Origin: an uncultured Oscillospiraceae bacterium
Lineage (GTDB): Bacteria; Bacillota; Clostridia; Oscillospirales; Oscillospiraceae
DNA: 64,000 nucleotides
Assembly: GCA_947628185.1 (NCBI GenBank)
Contig: CANQYW010000005.1
Location: forward strand, 1-64,000
Direction: 5' to 3'
Shown here: positions 52,893-63,700 of the stretch, piece by piece
Layout of the letters: each line of letters opens with the position of its first letter
Numbering within the stretch: position 1 is the first letter of the stretch
Notes under the pieces: model-generated
Database searches by the model: none
What the model saw: only the letters and a program-made list of their open reading frames with translations
Told to the model about the DNA's origin: nothing
Translations under genes and position numbers: made by a program

Positions 52893-53790
52893 TGACCTTC
52901 AAAAGCGCGTCATAGAGCTCAAGCGGGCGAAGAACGCCCTGGTGCTGGCCCACTACTACGTGCCGCTGGAGGTCCAGGACGTGGCGGACGCGGTGTGCGA
53001 CTCCTTCGCTATGGCCAAGAAAGCCGCGGCGGCCAAGGAGGACCTCATAGTCATCTGCGGGGTGCGGTTCATGGGCGAGGGGGCGAAGGTCCTCTCCCCG
53101 GAGAAGACGGTGCTCCTCCCGGCTCTCGACGCCGGCTGCCCCATGGCGAACATGGTGACGCCGGAGGACGTCCAGGAGCTCCGGGCCCTGCACCCGGAGG
53201 CCACCGTCATGTGCTACGTAAACTCCCCCACGGAGGTGAAGGCCGTCAGCGACGTGTGCTGCACCAGCTCCTCGGCCCTGCGAATCGCCGGGAGCATCCC
53301 GGGGGACGAGGTGATATTCGTCCCGGATAAGCACCTGGGGGCGTATGTGGCCAGCAAGGTGCCGGAGAAGAAGTTCTACCTCCACGAGGGCTACTGTCCC
53401 ACCCACCACCGGGTCCGGGAGGAGGACGTGCTGGCCGCGAAGCGGGCCCACCCGGAGGCGGTATTCGCCGTCCACCCGGAGTGCGACGAGTCCGTGGTGC
53501 GCCACGCGGACTTCGTTGGGAGCACCGCCGAGATACTGGACTTCGCCCGGAACACCCCGGCCCGGGAGATACTCATCGGCACCGAGAGCGAGATCGTGCG
53601 GCGTCTCCAGCGGGAGTTCCCCGAGAAACGGATATACAGCGTGACGGGGGCCTTCACCTGCGTCAACATGAAGAAGATAACCCTGGAGGCGCTCCGCGAC
53701 TGCCTCGAACTTGAGCAGTACAAGGTGGAGCTCACCGGGGAGCAGATATCCGCGGCGAGGCGCAGTCTCGACCGGATGATAAGCATCTGA
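52879..53790 (+). CDS. nadA: Quinolinate synthase NadA
   Basis: NALVLAHYYVPLEVQDVADAVCDS; GVRFMGEGAKVLSPEKTVLLP; HPECDESV. Confidence 0.97.
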   Translation: MDDFNDLQKRVIELKRAKNALVLAHYYVPLEVQDVADAVCDSFAMAKKAAAAKEDLIVICGVRFMGEGAKVLSPEKTVLLPALDAGCPMANMVTPEDVQELRALHPEATVMCYVNSPTEVKAVSDVCCTSSSALRIAGSIPGDEVIFVPDKHLGAYVASKVPEKKFYLHEGYCPTHHRVREEDVLAAKRAHPEAVFAVHPECDESVVRHADFVGSTAEILDFARNTPAREILIGTESEIVRRLQREFPEKRIYSVTGAFTCVNMKKITLEALRDCLELEQYKVELTGEQISAARRSLDRMISI

Positions 53791-53804
53791 GCAAAATTCT
53801 TTGA

Positions 53805-54257
53805 ATGGAGGACAATATGTATTCCGAGAAAGTAATGGACCATTTCACCAACCCCCGCAACGTGGGGGAGCTGCCGGACGCCAACGCCATAGGCCAGGTG
53901 GGGAACCCGGTCTGCGGCGATATCATGAAGATATACATGAGGATCGAGGACGGCATCATCGAGAAGGTGAGCTTTAAGACCTTCGGCTGCGGCGCGGCCA
54001 TCGCAACGAGCTCTATGGCCACGGAGCTGGTGAAGGGCAAGAGCGTGGAGGAGGCGCTGAAACTCACGAACCAGGCGGTGGCGGAGGCCCTTGATGGTCT
54101 GCCCCCCCAGAAACTCCACTGCTCCGTGCTGGCGGAGGAGGGAATCCGGGCCTGCATAGCCGACTACTACAAGCGCAACGGCATTGAGCCGCCCTTTGAG
54201 ATAGAGAGCTGCACCGGCCACTGCGAGACCTGCGCCAAGAACGGCACGGAACACTAA
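53805..54257 (+). CDS. nifU: NifU/IscU-type Fe-S scaffold
   Basis: MYSEKVMDHFTNPRNVGELPDANAIGQVGNPVCGDIMKIYM; KTFGCGAAIATSSM. Confidence 0.95.
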   Translation: MEDNMYSEKVMDHFTNPRNVGELPDANAIGQVGNPVCGDIMKIYMRIEDGIIEKVSFKTFGCGAAIATSSMATELVKGKSVEEALKLTNQAVAEALDGLPPQKLHCSVLAEEGIRACIADYYKRNGIEPPFEIESCTGHCETCAKNGTEH

Positions 54258-54270
54258 ATTTAACATCGTA

Positions 54271-54318
54271 TAGTAAAGCTCCAGAAAGTTCCGCGGACTT
54301 TTTGGGGCTTTACTTTTG
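54271..54318 (+). terminator. Terminator of nifS-nadA-nifU
   Basis: AGTAAAGC..AAAGT / ACTTT..GCTTTACTTTT imperfect long hairpin. Confidence 0.75.
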
Positions 54319-54346
54319 AAAAATTGTCGATAACGGAGGTATATAG

Positions 54347-54862
54347 ATGAAAATAGAGACCATTGAGACGCCGCGGCTATATCTGCGGAGCTTTGAAAAA
54401 GAGGACGCGCGTTTTGCCATAAGCATTTGGAACGACCCCGAGATGGGCGAGTATCTGCCCGACGAGGCCATGGAGGAGCCGGACGAGGACTATATCAGGG
54501 AAATTGAGGCGCTCTCCGAGGACGAGGAGTGCTGCTATCTCATCTCCGAACTGAAGGACATGCATGTGCGGATCGGGACATGCAGCTTTATGGTCAGCGA
54601 CAACGGCAGGACTTACGATATCGCCTACTGCGTCCACAGGGACTACTGGGGAAGGGGATATGCCACAGAGGCCGCGAAGGGCATGATCGACTATGCGGTG
54701 AAACAGGGAGCTAAGAAGATCACCGTGAGGGTCAATAAGGAGAATACCGCCTCGAATAGGGTCGTGGAAAAACTGGGCTTTCAGGTGACGGGAGAGTGTA
54801 CCTACAAAAAACGCGGCACGGAGAGAGTGTTTACGGATTATTTATGTGAATTGCAGGTGTAG
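54347..54862 (+). CDS. GNAT-family N-acetyltransferase
   Basis: IETPRLYLRSFEKEDA; HRDYWGRGYATEAAKGMIDYA; NTASNRVVEKLGF. Confidence 0.93.
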   Translation: MKIETIETPRLYLRSFEKEDARFAISIWNDPEMGEYLPDEAMEEPDEDYIREIEALSEDEECCYLISELKDMHVRIGTCSFMVSDNGRTYDIAYCVHRDYWGRGYATEAAKGMIDYAVKQGAKKITVRVNKENTASNRVVEKLGFQVTGECTYKKRGTERVFTDYLCELQV

Positions 54863-54933
54863 TTCCTTTCTTTCGGCTTATTTTATTATTTGCAAATAGG
54901 TGTCAGATTTATCTGAAAAAGTTGTGTATATAG

Positions 54934-55512
54934 GTGAGAGGGGGGAGCGGCGTGGAGGATGGAGAGATCGTCCGGCTCTACTGGGACAGGGATGAACAGG
55001 CCATAAAAGCGACGTCAGATAAATACGGCCACTACTGCAAAGCCATAGCAAATAACATACTAAACTGTGAGGAGGACGCGGAGGAGTGTGTGAATGATAC
55101 ATACCTGAGGGCCTGGAACTCCATGCCGGTACAATGGCCCGCGCAGTTGGCGACATTCCTCGGCAAGATCACACGGAACCTGTCCTTCAATAGGTACAGG
55201 CGCCAGCACGCCCAAAAACGGGGCGGCGGCGAGATAGCGCTTGTTTTGGACGAATTGACCGACTGCGTCTCGGACGTTGACGACGTGGAGGGGACGATCG
55301 ACAGGCAGGAGCTCATAAAGGCCATTGACTCATTTGTCAGGAGCCTCCCGGAGAGCGGGAGGCGTATATTTGTGCGCCGCTATTGGTACGCGGACTCGGT
55401 GGCCCAGATCGCAAAGGACAGCGGCATGATGCCGGGAACGGTGTCAAAGTCGTTGGAGCGGACGAGAAAACATCTGAGAGTGTATCTGACAGAGATGGGT
55501 TTTGAGATATGA
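54934..55512 (+). CDS. ECF-type RNA polymerase sigma factor
   Basis: NCEEDAEECVNDTYLRAWNSMP; VAQIAKDSGMMPGTVSKSLERTRKHLRVYL. Confidence 0.92.
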   Translation: MRGGSGVEDGEIVRLYWDRDEQAIKATSDKYGHYCKAIANNILNCEEDAEECVNDTYLRAWNSMPVQWPAQLATFLGKITRNLSFNRYRRQHAQKRGGGEIALVLDELTDCVSDVDDVEGTIDRQELIKAIDSFVRSLPESGRRIFVRRYWYADSVAQIAKDSGMMPGTVSKSLERTRKHLRVYLTEMGFEI

Positions 55513-56093
55513 AAAAGGAAGACTTCTTTGAGCTCCTGGGCGAGCTGGACGATGACATCGTAAGAGACGCAAAATCAACTACGAATAAAAACAAATTGCC
55601 CGCCTGGGTCAAGTGGGGGACTATCGCGGCTTGCCTTGCGCTTATCGCGGTACTGGCGGTCCCGCGCGCCGCGTCCGCTCCTAAGGGGATGTATAAGATC
55701 GGGACGGTATGGGAGACGGACCAATTTGCTTTTTGCGTGACGAGCGCGGCATTTTGTGATAAGTATGAGACCGAGGTCGGGGATATTATTACCCCAGACG
55801 AGGGTTGCAGATTTATCGCCGTTGAGTACAGCGCCGCCTACGCGCAAGATATGACGCTCTCAGAATGTGTGCTGGAAAAAGGCGACGTATATTCTGAGCC
55901 CCATACCGCCTATATGGGACCCATCAAATTAACGAGCAATACTGCGGAAGACGGCAACGACTATGTTCTCCTATTCTCGATCCCGCTGTCGGAATCAGAC
56001 GCGGACACCCCCTCGCAAAACTCCTATTCGCTCACCGTAGAGCTCGGCACCGGCGAGAGAACCTATTCCCAGGATTTTTCGCTCGTTGAGTGA
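55509..56093 (+). CDS. Single-TM protein translationally coupled to the sigma factor (putative anti-sigma/DUF4352-like)
   Basis: ATGA overlap; N-terminal cytosolic segment, TM TIAACLALIAVLAV, extracytoplasmic beta domain. Confidence 0.65.
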   Translation: MKKEDFFELLGELDDDIVRDAKSTTNKNKLPAWVKWGTIAACLALIAVLAVPRAASAPKGMYKIGTVWETDQFAFCVTSAAFCDKYETEVGDIITPDEGCRFIAVEYSAAYAQDMTLSECVLEKGDVYSEPHTAYMGPIKLTSNTAEDGNDYVLLFSIPLSESDADTPSQNSYSLTVELGTGERTYSQDFSLVE

Positions 56094-56119
56094 GCGGTGT
56101 TTCCTCATCAGAGCTGATT

Positions 56120-56156
56120 TGTCGGACAAAGGCATTTAGCCCTTGTCCGACATTTT
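56120..56156. terminator. Terminator
   Basis: TGTCGGACAA / TTGTCCGACA + TTTT. Confidence 0.85.
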
Positions 56157-56159
56157 GGG

Positions 56160-56849
56160 TTACATGCAAAATCGATGCTTACCTATGGTAACTATAAGCG
56201 GGCGGGACCAGATCCAGGAGCTGGTGGCCGTGGCGGGGTTGAAGTAATATATGGCCCCGCCGGAGGGGTCCCACCCGTTGAGGGCGTCCCTGGCGGCCCG
56301 GTAGGCGGATTCAGCCACCGGCTCGTTGAACTGGCCGTCGTCGAGGCAGGAGAAGGCCCCACGCTGGTATATGACGCCCGAGAGGGTGGAGGGGAAGGAG
56401 GGGTGCTCCATGCGGTTGAGGACCACCGCCCCCACCGCCACCTGGCCGGAGTAGGGCTCCCCACGGGCCTCAGCGGAGATGAGCCGCGCCAAGAGGTTGA
56501 CGTCGCTTGAGGACCCGGAGCCCCCGGAGCCCCCGGAGGAGCCCGAGGCGCCGGAGGGCAGTCCTATGGCCGCGAGAGTCGCGGGGCCGGCCACGCCGTC
56601 CGCCGTGAGGCCGTTTTTCTTCTGGAAACGCCGCACGGCCTCCTCGGTGCGGCTGCCGTACACGCCGTCCACCTCGCCTGAGTAGTAGCCCCAGTCCCTG
56701 AGACGCCGCTGTATCTTCTCAACGGTGTCGCCGCTGGAGCCGCGCCTGTAGCTCTCCGCCCCGGCGGGGATGAGGTTGAAGGCGCTGATGAGCGCTATAT
56801 TCACGGCGAAGACCAGGGCTATCGCCAGATATCTTTTCTTCTTGTCCAT
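56160..56849 (-). CDS. sleB: Spore cortex-lytic enzyme SleB-like (peptidoglycan-binding + cell wall hydrolase)
   Basis: GSSGDTVEKIQRRLRDWGYYSGEVDGVYGSRTEEAVRRFQ; LARLISAEARGEPYSGQVAVGAVVLNRM. Confidence 0.92.
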   Translation of the reverse strand: MDKKKRYLAIALVFAVNIALISAFNLIPAGAESYRRGSSGDTVEKIQRRLRDWGYYSGEVDGVYGSRTEEAVRRFQKKNGLTADGVAGPATLAAIGLPSGASGSSGGSGGSGSSSDVNLLARLISAEARGEPYSGQVAVGAVVLNRMEHPSFPSTLSGVIYQRGAFSCLDDGQFNEPVAESAYRAARDALNGWDPSGGAIYYFNPATATSSWIWSRPLIVTIGKHRFCM

Positions 56850-56858
56850 TTTTGCCTC

Positions 56859-57947
56859 CTAATACTTTTTCCTTATCTTCCCGACGGCCAGCGCCGCCGG
56901 TATGAGCACAACGGTGAACACGATGTTCGTTATTGGGATTATGAAGTCCGACCACTTCTGGAGCTCGAAAGCGTTGCCGGCTATGAGGAACGCCGCCGCC
57001 CCCGAGAGGACCGCCGTGGGGACGGAGAAGACCGCGTGGCGGGTGGCCCCGGTCACGGTCCGCCATATCTCCCCCACTATCATGAGGAGCGCCGAGAGGA
57101 AGATGAAGTCCGTAACTATCCATATGGCCACCACCACCGCCTCTACGCGCTCCACCAGCCCGAAGACGCTTATATTTCGCACCACCATAAAAAAGGCGTT
57201 GTCCATGGTCTCCGCGAGACTGTCCCCCAGGGTGCCCAGCGTCACCACCGTTATGGCGAAGGCCATGAGGGACAGGGCCGCAAGCCAGGGGAAGTGGTTT
57301 GGGCGTATCCCACGGGGACGGGAGACGAACCCCCGCAGGAAGAGGAAGTAACAGAACCCGGTCAAAACGTCGAAAATTGGCGCGGCGCCGTAGAGTACGC
57401 GGGCGCAGTCCCGGTACGTCACCGGCAGGAGGCGGTCCACCGACATCTCCGGCGCGGCGGAGAGGATGACCAGCACCGCCACGCCCAGGATTATGGGCAT
57501 CAGCACCTCCGCCGCCCGGGAGAGGGTCTTTGCCATCCCGGAGGCAGTGAATGCCGCCCCTAAGAGGAGCGCCACGATGAACACCGCGTTCGTGCCGTTG
57601 GGATATACGGTGGCGAGTAACCTCTCCGCCGCAGAGCGGGCCACGAATCCCGCGTAAAACGTGAGCCACAGCCCGCAGACGATGCAAAATACCCTGCCCG
57701 CCACGGGCCCCAGGGCGGAGACGCACATGCCGGCGGCGCCCTGACCCTCCGGCGCGGAGCCGGTGAGGAGGTTCAGAGTTTTCACATACAGGAGCCCCAG
57801 GAGGAACGCCGGCACCGGTGAGATCCAGGCCGGAAGTCCCGCGAACATCACGGCGGCGGAGGGGAGTATGCGGATCATGGGGGAGAGGAGGCAGAGGAAG
57901 GTGAGGACCCTCAACTGTCTCTCAGTGACTCTATCAGATTTTCCCAA
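56859..57947 (-). CDS. GerAB-type endospore germination permease
   Basis: GerAB-like 10-TM layout; directly linked to gerAC and gerAA homologues. Confidence 0.9.
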   Translation of the reverse strand: MGKSDRVTERQLRVLTFLCLLSPMIRILPSAAVMFAGLPAWISPVPAFLLGLLYVKTLNLLTGSAPEGQGAAGMCVSALGPVAGRVFCIVCGLWLTFYAGFVARSAAERLLATVYPNGTNAVFIVALLLGAAFTASGMAKTLSRAAEVLMPIILGVAVLVILSAAPEMSVDRLLPVTYRDCARVLYGAAPIFDVLTGFCYFLFLRGFVSRPRGIRPNHFPWLAALSLMAFAITVVTLGTLGDSLAETMDNAFFMVVRNISVFGLVERVEAVVVAIWIVTDFIFLSALLMIVGEIWRTVTGATRHAVFSVPTAVLSGAAAFLIAGNAFELQKWSDFIIPITNIVFTVVLIPAALAVGKIRKKY

Positions 57948-59125
57948 GGGTTCTTCACCTCCTTGTCCTTCGCGGTCTGGGGCGGGTCCATGATGTCATA
58001 GGTGCGGCGGATGGAGCTCTCCGCCGTCACCTCCACCTCAAGGTCCGGGAGGGCCTCCTCAAAGCTCCCGGGCATGTCCTGGAGTTTGATGGGCTCCGCC
58101 CTCGCGGCGAAGCCCCGGAGATCGAGGAAGTCTATCCCCATCTCCTGGGACCGCCCCACGGCGGCCTCTATGGCCTCCCGGAGCTCCCGGGAGAGCTCGT
58201 CCTGCGCTCTCTCGCGGTAATCCCGGCGGGAGACCTCCGCCGTGCCGCTGAGATTTATTATATTGGCGGAGACGTGGAGCTTTATTTTCATCCCTCGAAG
58301 CGCACCCTCCCGGTCAAAGACCGGTCTCACCTGGGTCTCGAAACCGTCGAGATCCAGCGTCACCACCGTGTCCCCCACGGGGATGTCCATGTCCTTCGAC
58401 CTATATTTTGAGAGGACCAGCAGCGCGCCGGTGGTCTCCTCATCATCGAGGAAACCGGATATGCCCTCTGCCGTGAGGACGGCGAGGCCCCGGGGGCGGA
58501 TGTCCAGCTCCCCGCGGCTCTCAAAGAGCTTGTCCTCCGCCTTCTCCCCGGCCACGCACATGGCAAGGGCGTAGCCGTTCTCGCAGAGGGAGGCTATTAT
58601 CTCCCGGCAGGAGAAGACGTAACCCTGGCCCGCCCGGGAAATATTGTCCGCGAAACCCTTTATTACGTCGCTGGAGGGGGCGTCCGGTCCGGAGAGGCCC
58701 GACACCAGCTCCCGGGCGGTACCCTCCCGGACTATCATGAGGCCGGTGTCCAGGCGCATCTCGGAGTAGCGCTCCACGTAGTCAAGGCACTCCCCCAGGG
58801 ACTCGGCGGCCAGCTCCTCCCCGATGAGCATGTTCTCCGTGTGGGAGAGGAGCGCCACCCGCCCCAGGGCCATGAGCTGTAGTTCCCCCAGGGCCACGCC
58901 GATGGAACTGGCGGTGCGCTGGTACATCCTGGGGTCGGACTCCTTGCCGGCGTCACTGTAGACTGTGGCGGTGATGTCCCCGCCCTCGGCGTCGGCGGTG
59001 ACGGTCCGCACGAGCTCAATGTTCTCAAGGCGGCGGTAGTTTGAGAAGATGGTGAGCCCGCTGCCGCACCCATTAAGGCCCAGGGCAAGGGATAGCGCGA
59101 GCATTATTGCGGCGGCTCTTTTCAT
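57911..59125 (-). CDS. Ger(x)C family spore germination lipoprotein
   Basis: Lipobox LGLNGCGSG; YRRLENIELVRTVTADAEGG. Confidence 0.9.
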   Translation of the reverse strand: MKRAAAIMLALSLALGLNGCGSGLTIFSNYRRLENIELVRTVTADAEGGDITATVYSDAGKESDPRMYQRTASSIGVALGELQLMALGRVALLSHTENMLIGEELAAESLGECLDYVERYSEMRLDTGLMIVREGTARELVSGLSGPDAPSSDVIKGFADNISRAGQGYVFSCREIIASLCENGYALAMCVAGEKAEDKLFESRGELDIRPRGLAVLTAEGISGFLDDEETTGALLVLSKYRSKDMDIPVGDTVVTLDLDGFETQVRPVFDREGALRGMKIKLHVSANIINLSGTAEVSRRDYRERAQDELSRELREAIEAAVGRSQEMGIDFLDLRGFAARAEPIKLQDMPGSFEEALPDLEVEVTAESSIRRTYDIMDPPQTAKDKEVKNPWENLIESLRDS

Positions 59126-60636
59126 AACTTTGCCTCCCCTCCGGGGCCGGTACGAAGGGCGGGCTCCCTGTCCCGCTTCACCTGGAAACTCCGCCTCAGG
59201 AGCGCCCGGGAGAACTCCCGGCCCTCGGAGCCGGCGAAGGGCGTCATATATGGGACGCCGTAGCTCTCAAGCCCCGCCAGGTGGTAGACGAGGAGCGCGC
59301 AGCCCAGGGATATGCCGAACATCCCCAGAGCTATGGCCATCAGCACCAGGATAAAGCGGCATATCCTCAGCGCCGCCCCCAGGTCCTGGTTCGGCATGGT
59401 GTAGCCCGCTATGCCCGCGAGGGCTATGACGACGACCACCACCGGTGAGACGACGCTGGCCTCCACCGCCGACTGCCCCACGATCAGCGCCCCGATTATG
59501 GAGACTGTCTCCCCTATGGGGCTGGGGAGCCTTATGCCCGCCTCCTGCAGGAGCTCGAAGGCCAGCAGCATCATCAGGGCCTCCATGGCGGTGGGGAATG
59601 GCACCTGCTGCTTTGCCTCTATCATGGAGAGCATGAGCCGCGTGGGTATCATCTCCTGGTGGTACATGGCCACCGCCACGTAGAAGGCCGGGGCCAGGAG
59701 CGTCAGCGCCACGGAGAAGTACCTAAGGAGCGTGAGGGCCGAGGCCACAAGGAAGTGCTGGGTGTGATCCTCCGGCACCTTCAAAAACTGGGAGAAGGTC
59801 CCGGGGGCCAGGAACCCAAAGGGTATCCCGTCCACCAAGACGCCGAAACGCCCCTCTAAGAGATTTAAGCAGAACTTATCCACCCGCTCGGTGTGTAATA
59901 CCTGGGGGAAGGGCGAGCGGGGGTTATCCACGAGGCCGGACTCTATGATGCCGGAGTTGAGAGCCCCCTCGCACTCTATGGCGCTTATGCGTTTCGCGGC
60001 CTCCTCCACCATCTCGGGGTTCGTGAAACCTTCGATATATATGAGCGTCAGGGCCGTTTTAGACTTCTCCCCCACGGAAAAATCGCGTATTTTCAGGTGC
60101 GGGTTGTGGAGCTTGCGGCGCACGAGGGAGGTGTTGGTCTTCATGGTCTCCACGAAGGCGTCCTTGGACCCCTTCACCACCTTCTCCTCCTTGGGGGCCT
60201 CCACGGAGCGGCGCTGGTCGGTCTTCACCTCAAAGGTGACGGCCACGCCCTCGCCGTCAAATATGACGGCGCAGTAGCCGTTTAGTATGTCGTCCACGGC
60301 CTCCTCTAAGTTTTGCCGCTTTTTTGCGGTGTAGGCGTAGACGGACCCGGAGAGCATGGACTCCATCGCCCCCTGGGCCGTGGTACCGGCGGGGAACCGC
60401 CGGGCCTCGGTGAGGGGACGTATCACCTGTTCGGATATGTCGCCGCCGGAGACGAGGCCGTCGACGAACGCCAAGGCCACCTCAAGGCCCTCGCCCCCGA
60501 GACGCAGTTTCCTCAGCTCGAAATCGTAACAGTCCCGGAAGACCCCGGCTATCCCGGCGGCGGACACGGTCCCGGCGCCCCCCGGCCCCGGCGTCCGGGG
60601 TTTCTCTGTGTTTTTGCGAAACATGGGACACCTCAC
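59122..60636 (-). CDS. GerA-family spore germination protein
   Basis: ALTLIYIEGFTNPEMVEEAAKRI; DNPRSPFPQVLHTERVDKFCLNLLEGRFGVLVDGIPFGFLAPGTFSQFL. Confidence 0.95.
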   Translation of the reverse strand: MRCPMFRKNTEKPRTPGPGGAGTVSAAGIAGVFRDCYDFELRKLRLGGEGLEVALAFVDGLVSGGDISEQVIRPLTEARRFPAGTTAQGAMESMLSGSVYAYTAKKRQNLEEAVDDILNGYCAVIFDGEGVAVTFEVKTDQRRSVEAPKEEKVVKGSKDAFVETMKTNTSLVRRKLHNPHLKIRDFSVGEKSKTALTLIYIEGFTNPEMVEEAAKRISAIECEGALNSGIIESGLVDNPRSPFPQVLHTERVDKFCLNLLEGRFGVLVDGIPFGFLAPGTFSQFLKVPEDHTQHFLVASALTLLRYFSVALTLLAPAFYVAVAMYHQEMIPTRLMLSMIEAKQQVPFPTAMEALMMLLAFELLQEAGIRLPSPIGETVSIIGALIVGQSAVEASVVSPVVVVVIALAGIAGYTMPNQDLGAALRICRFILVLMAIALGMFGISLGCALLVYHLAGLESYGVPYMTPFAGSEGREFSRALLRRSFQVKRDREPALRTGPGGEAKL

Positions 60637-60641
60637 AAAAA

Positions 60642-60674
60642 AATAATCCGAAAAGAAACTCTTTCCGGATTATT
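60642..60674 (-). terminator. Terminator downstream of mfd
   Basis: AATAATCCGAAAAG / CTTTCCGGATTATT, T-run on minus strand. Confidence 0.85.
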
Positions 60675-60719
60675 TTAAGCCGTGAGGCCCTATTTTAATT
60701 TTGTAATTTTTTGAAGTTT

Positions 60720-63700
60720 CTACTGGCCCTGGTAGGCCCGCACGAATGACACGGCGGCGCTCAGCGCCTGTTCGCCGGGCCGGAGCGTCAGGGAGACGGC
60801 GGGCCGCTGCCCGGCCTCCACCTTCAACCGGCCCCGGTACTGGGAGGTGCTGTAAAGCTTGGATATTTTTTCCATGTCGAAATCCCGGAGGCAGAATATT
60901 ATCCTGCCGTTCTTCTGGGATATCTCCGAGATGCCGGCGCTGGCGGCCTCGCCCCGGAGGAGGGCAATCCTGATTAGGCTCTCCACGGAGGGCGGCGGGT
61001 CCCCGAAACGGTCCATCAGCTCATCCATCATGTCGTCGGCGTCCTCCGCGGTGCGGATGTGGGCCATACGGCGATAGAGGTCCATGCGCTGCTCCGTGGA
61101 GCTGACGTAGCTCTCCGGGATACTGGCGGAGACCGCGAGGTCCGCCGAGCACTCCGCTCTCACCTCCGGTTTCTCGCCCCGCTCCTCCTGCACCGCCTCC
61201 TCCAAGAGCTTGAGGTACAGATCGTACCCCACGCTCATCATGTGGCCGGACTGCTCCGCCCCCAGGATATTCCCCGCGCCCCGGATCTCCAGGTCGCGCA
61301 TTGCTATCTTGAAACCGGAGTTAAATTCCGCGAACTCCCTTATGGCGGAGAGGCGTTTCTCCGCCACCTCGGAGAGCAACTTGTCCCGCTTGAAGGTAAA
61401 GTAGGCGTAGGCCCTGCGGCTGGAGCGGCCCACCCGGCCCCTTATCTGGTGGAGCTGGGCGAGGCCCATCTTGTCCGCGTCCTCGATTATGAGGGTGTTG
61501 ACGTTTGGTATATCAATGCCGGTCTCGATTATTGTGGTGCAGACAAGCACCTGTATCTGGCCGTTCTCCACCGCCTCCATGACAGTGCGAAGCTCGTCCT
61601 CGTCCATCCTGCCGTGGGCCACCCCCACGGTGACGTCCCCCAGCATGTCCCGGATCTTCACCGCCGTGCGCTCTATGTTCTCCACCCTGTTGTGGAGGTA
61701 GTAGACCTGGCCGCCCCGGGAGACCTCCCGGCGGATGGCGTCCAAGAGTATGCCCCAGTCGTGCTCCATGACGTACGTCTGCACCGGCTGGCGGTCGGAG
61801 GGGGGCTCCTCGATGGTTGACATGTCCCGGACGCCCGAGAGCGCCATATTGAGGGTCCTGGGTATGGGCGTGGCGGAGAGCGTCAGCACGTCCACCTTCC
61901 GGGAGAGCTCCTTTAGCCGCTCCTTGTGGGTGACGCCGAAACGCTGCTCCTCGTCCACAACTAAGAGCCCCAGGCGCTTAAAGCGCACGTCCTTTTGAAG
62001 GAGCTTGTGGGTGCCGATGACGATGTCCACGGACCCGTCCGCCATGCCCCGGAGGGCCCGGCGGATCTCCGAGGTGGACCTAAAGCGGCTCAGCACCTCT
62101 ATACGCACGGGGAACCCGTCAAAGCGCCTGGCGGCGGTCTGGTAGTGCTGCTGGGCGAGGACGGTGGTGGGCACGAGTATGGCCGCCTGCATACCGTCCA
62201 TGACGCACTTCATGACGGCCCGCATGGCCACCTCAGTCTTGCCGTAGCCCACGTCCCCGCAGAGGAGCCGGTCCATGGGGACCGGGCTCTCCATGTCCGC
62301 CTTTATTTCCCTTATGGCCCGGAGCTGGTCGTCGGTCTCCTGGTACTCAAAATTGTCCTCAAACTCCCTCTGCCAGGGAGTGTCCGGCGGGAAGGCGTGG
62401 CCCGTGGCCTTCTGCCGCTCCGCCTGGAGCTTTATTAGCCCGTCGGCCAGCTCCTTCACGGCGGCCTTGGCGCGGGTCTTGGCCCGGCCCCAGTCCGCGC
62501 CGCCCAGCTTTGAGAGTTTCACCGGCGTGTCCTCGCCGGCGCCTATATACTTCGTCACGGCGTCAAGCTGCGTCGCCGGGATGAGGAGGTTATCGGACCC
62601 CGCGTAGGCTATCTTTATATAGTCCTTGAGGACCCCGTCCACCTCCCACTTCACCATGCCCACAAAGCGCCCTATGCCGTACTGCTCGTGGACCACCAGG
62701 TCCCCGGGGGAGAGGTCGGTGAAACTGTCGAGTTTCTGCCTATTTGAGGGGAGTTTCTTCTTTGCCTTCCTGCGGAAGAGTTTCTGCATTATCTGTCCCT
62801 CGGTTATTATGGCGAGCTTGATCGAGGGGTACTCCAACCCCGCCGAGAGGCCGCCGAGGGATATGCGGCACTCGCCGGGTCTTGGCAGGGCCGTGAGGGC
62901 GAAGTCGAAATTCGCGCCTATGCCCTGGCGCTCCAAGAACTCCTTTAGTATCTCGCCCCGGCGCTTATCCCGTACCAGCACCAGCACGCGGCTGCCGGTG
63001 TTTTTATAGTGGGCTATGTCGCTGGCGGCGGTCTCGAGACTGCCGCCGTAGCTGGGGAGCTGTTTGGAGGCTATGGAGGCTATGGTCTTGGGGGGCAGGG
63101 GGTAGGAACTGGCGGTGAAGTTCGCCATCATGACGACGCCGAACCCCCCGGCCCTGGAGACTAAGGACTCCCAGTCCTCAATTAGCCTCTCCGGCCCGCC
63201 GTAAAAGACGTTGGCCTCGGTGAGCGCCAATATGTCCTGGGAGAGCTGCCAGGTGAAGTTCTTGGCCCGCTCCTTGAGCCGCCCCGGCTCGCTCATGACG
63301 ATGATGGTCTCCCTGGGGAGGTAGTCGAGGGCCGTGGCGGGGCTGTAGATGAGGTCGAGGTACCTGTCGGCGGCGGGCAGTTCCCGGCCGTCCTGCACCC
63401 GCTTGAGGTCCGCGAGGACGTTCTCCAGTAGTTCCCGGCTCACCCGCTTTTTCTTCATGAGGCTCTTGCCGAAACTATCGAGCCGCTTTATAAATTCCTC
63501 CCGGCCCCCCTCCGTGGCGCTCACGGACACCTCCCTTGAGGGGAGAATAAGATACTCCTCCGCGTTCTCGGTCCTGCGCTGGGAGGAGACGTCAAAATAC
63601 CCCATGGAGTCTATCTCGTCCCCGAAGAACTCGCACCGCACCGGGTACTCCTGGGCGGGGGAGAAGACGTCCAATATGCCGCCCCGAACGGCGAACTGCC

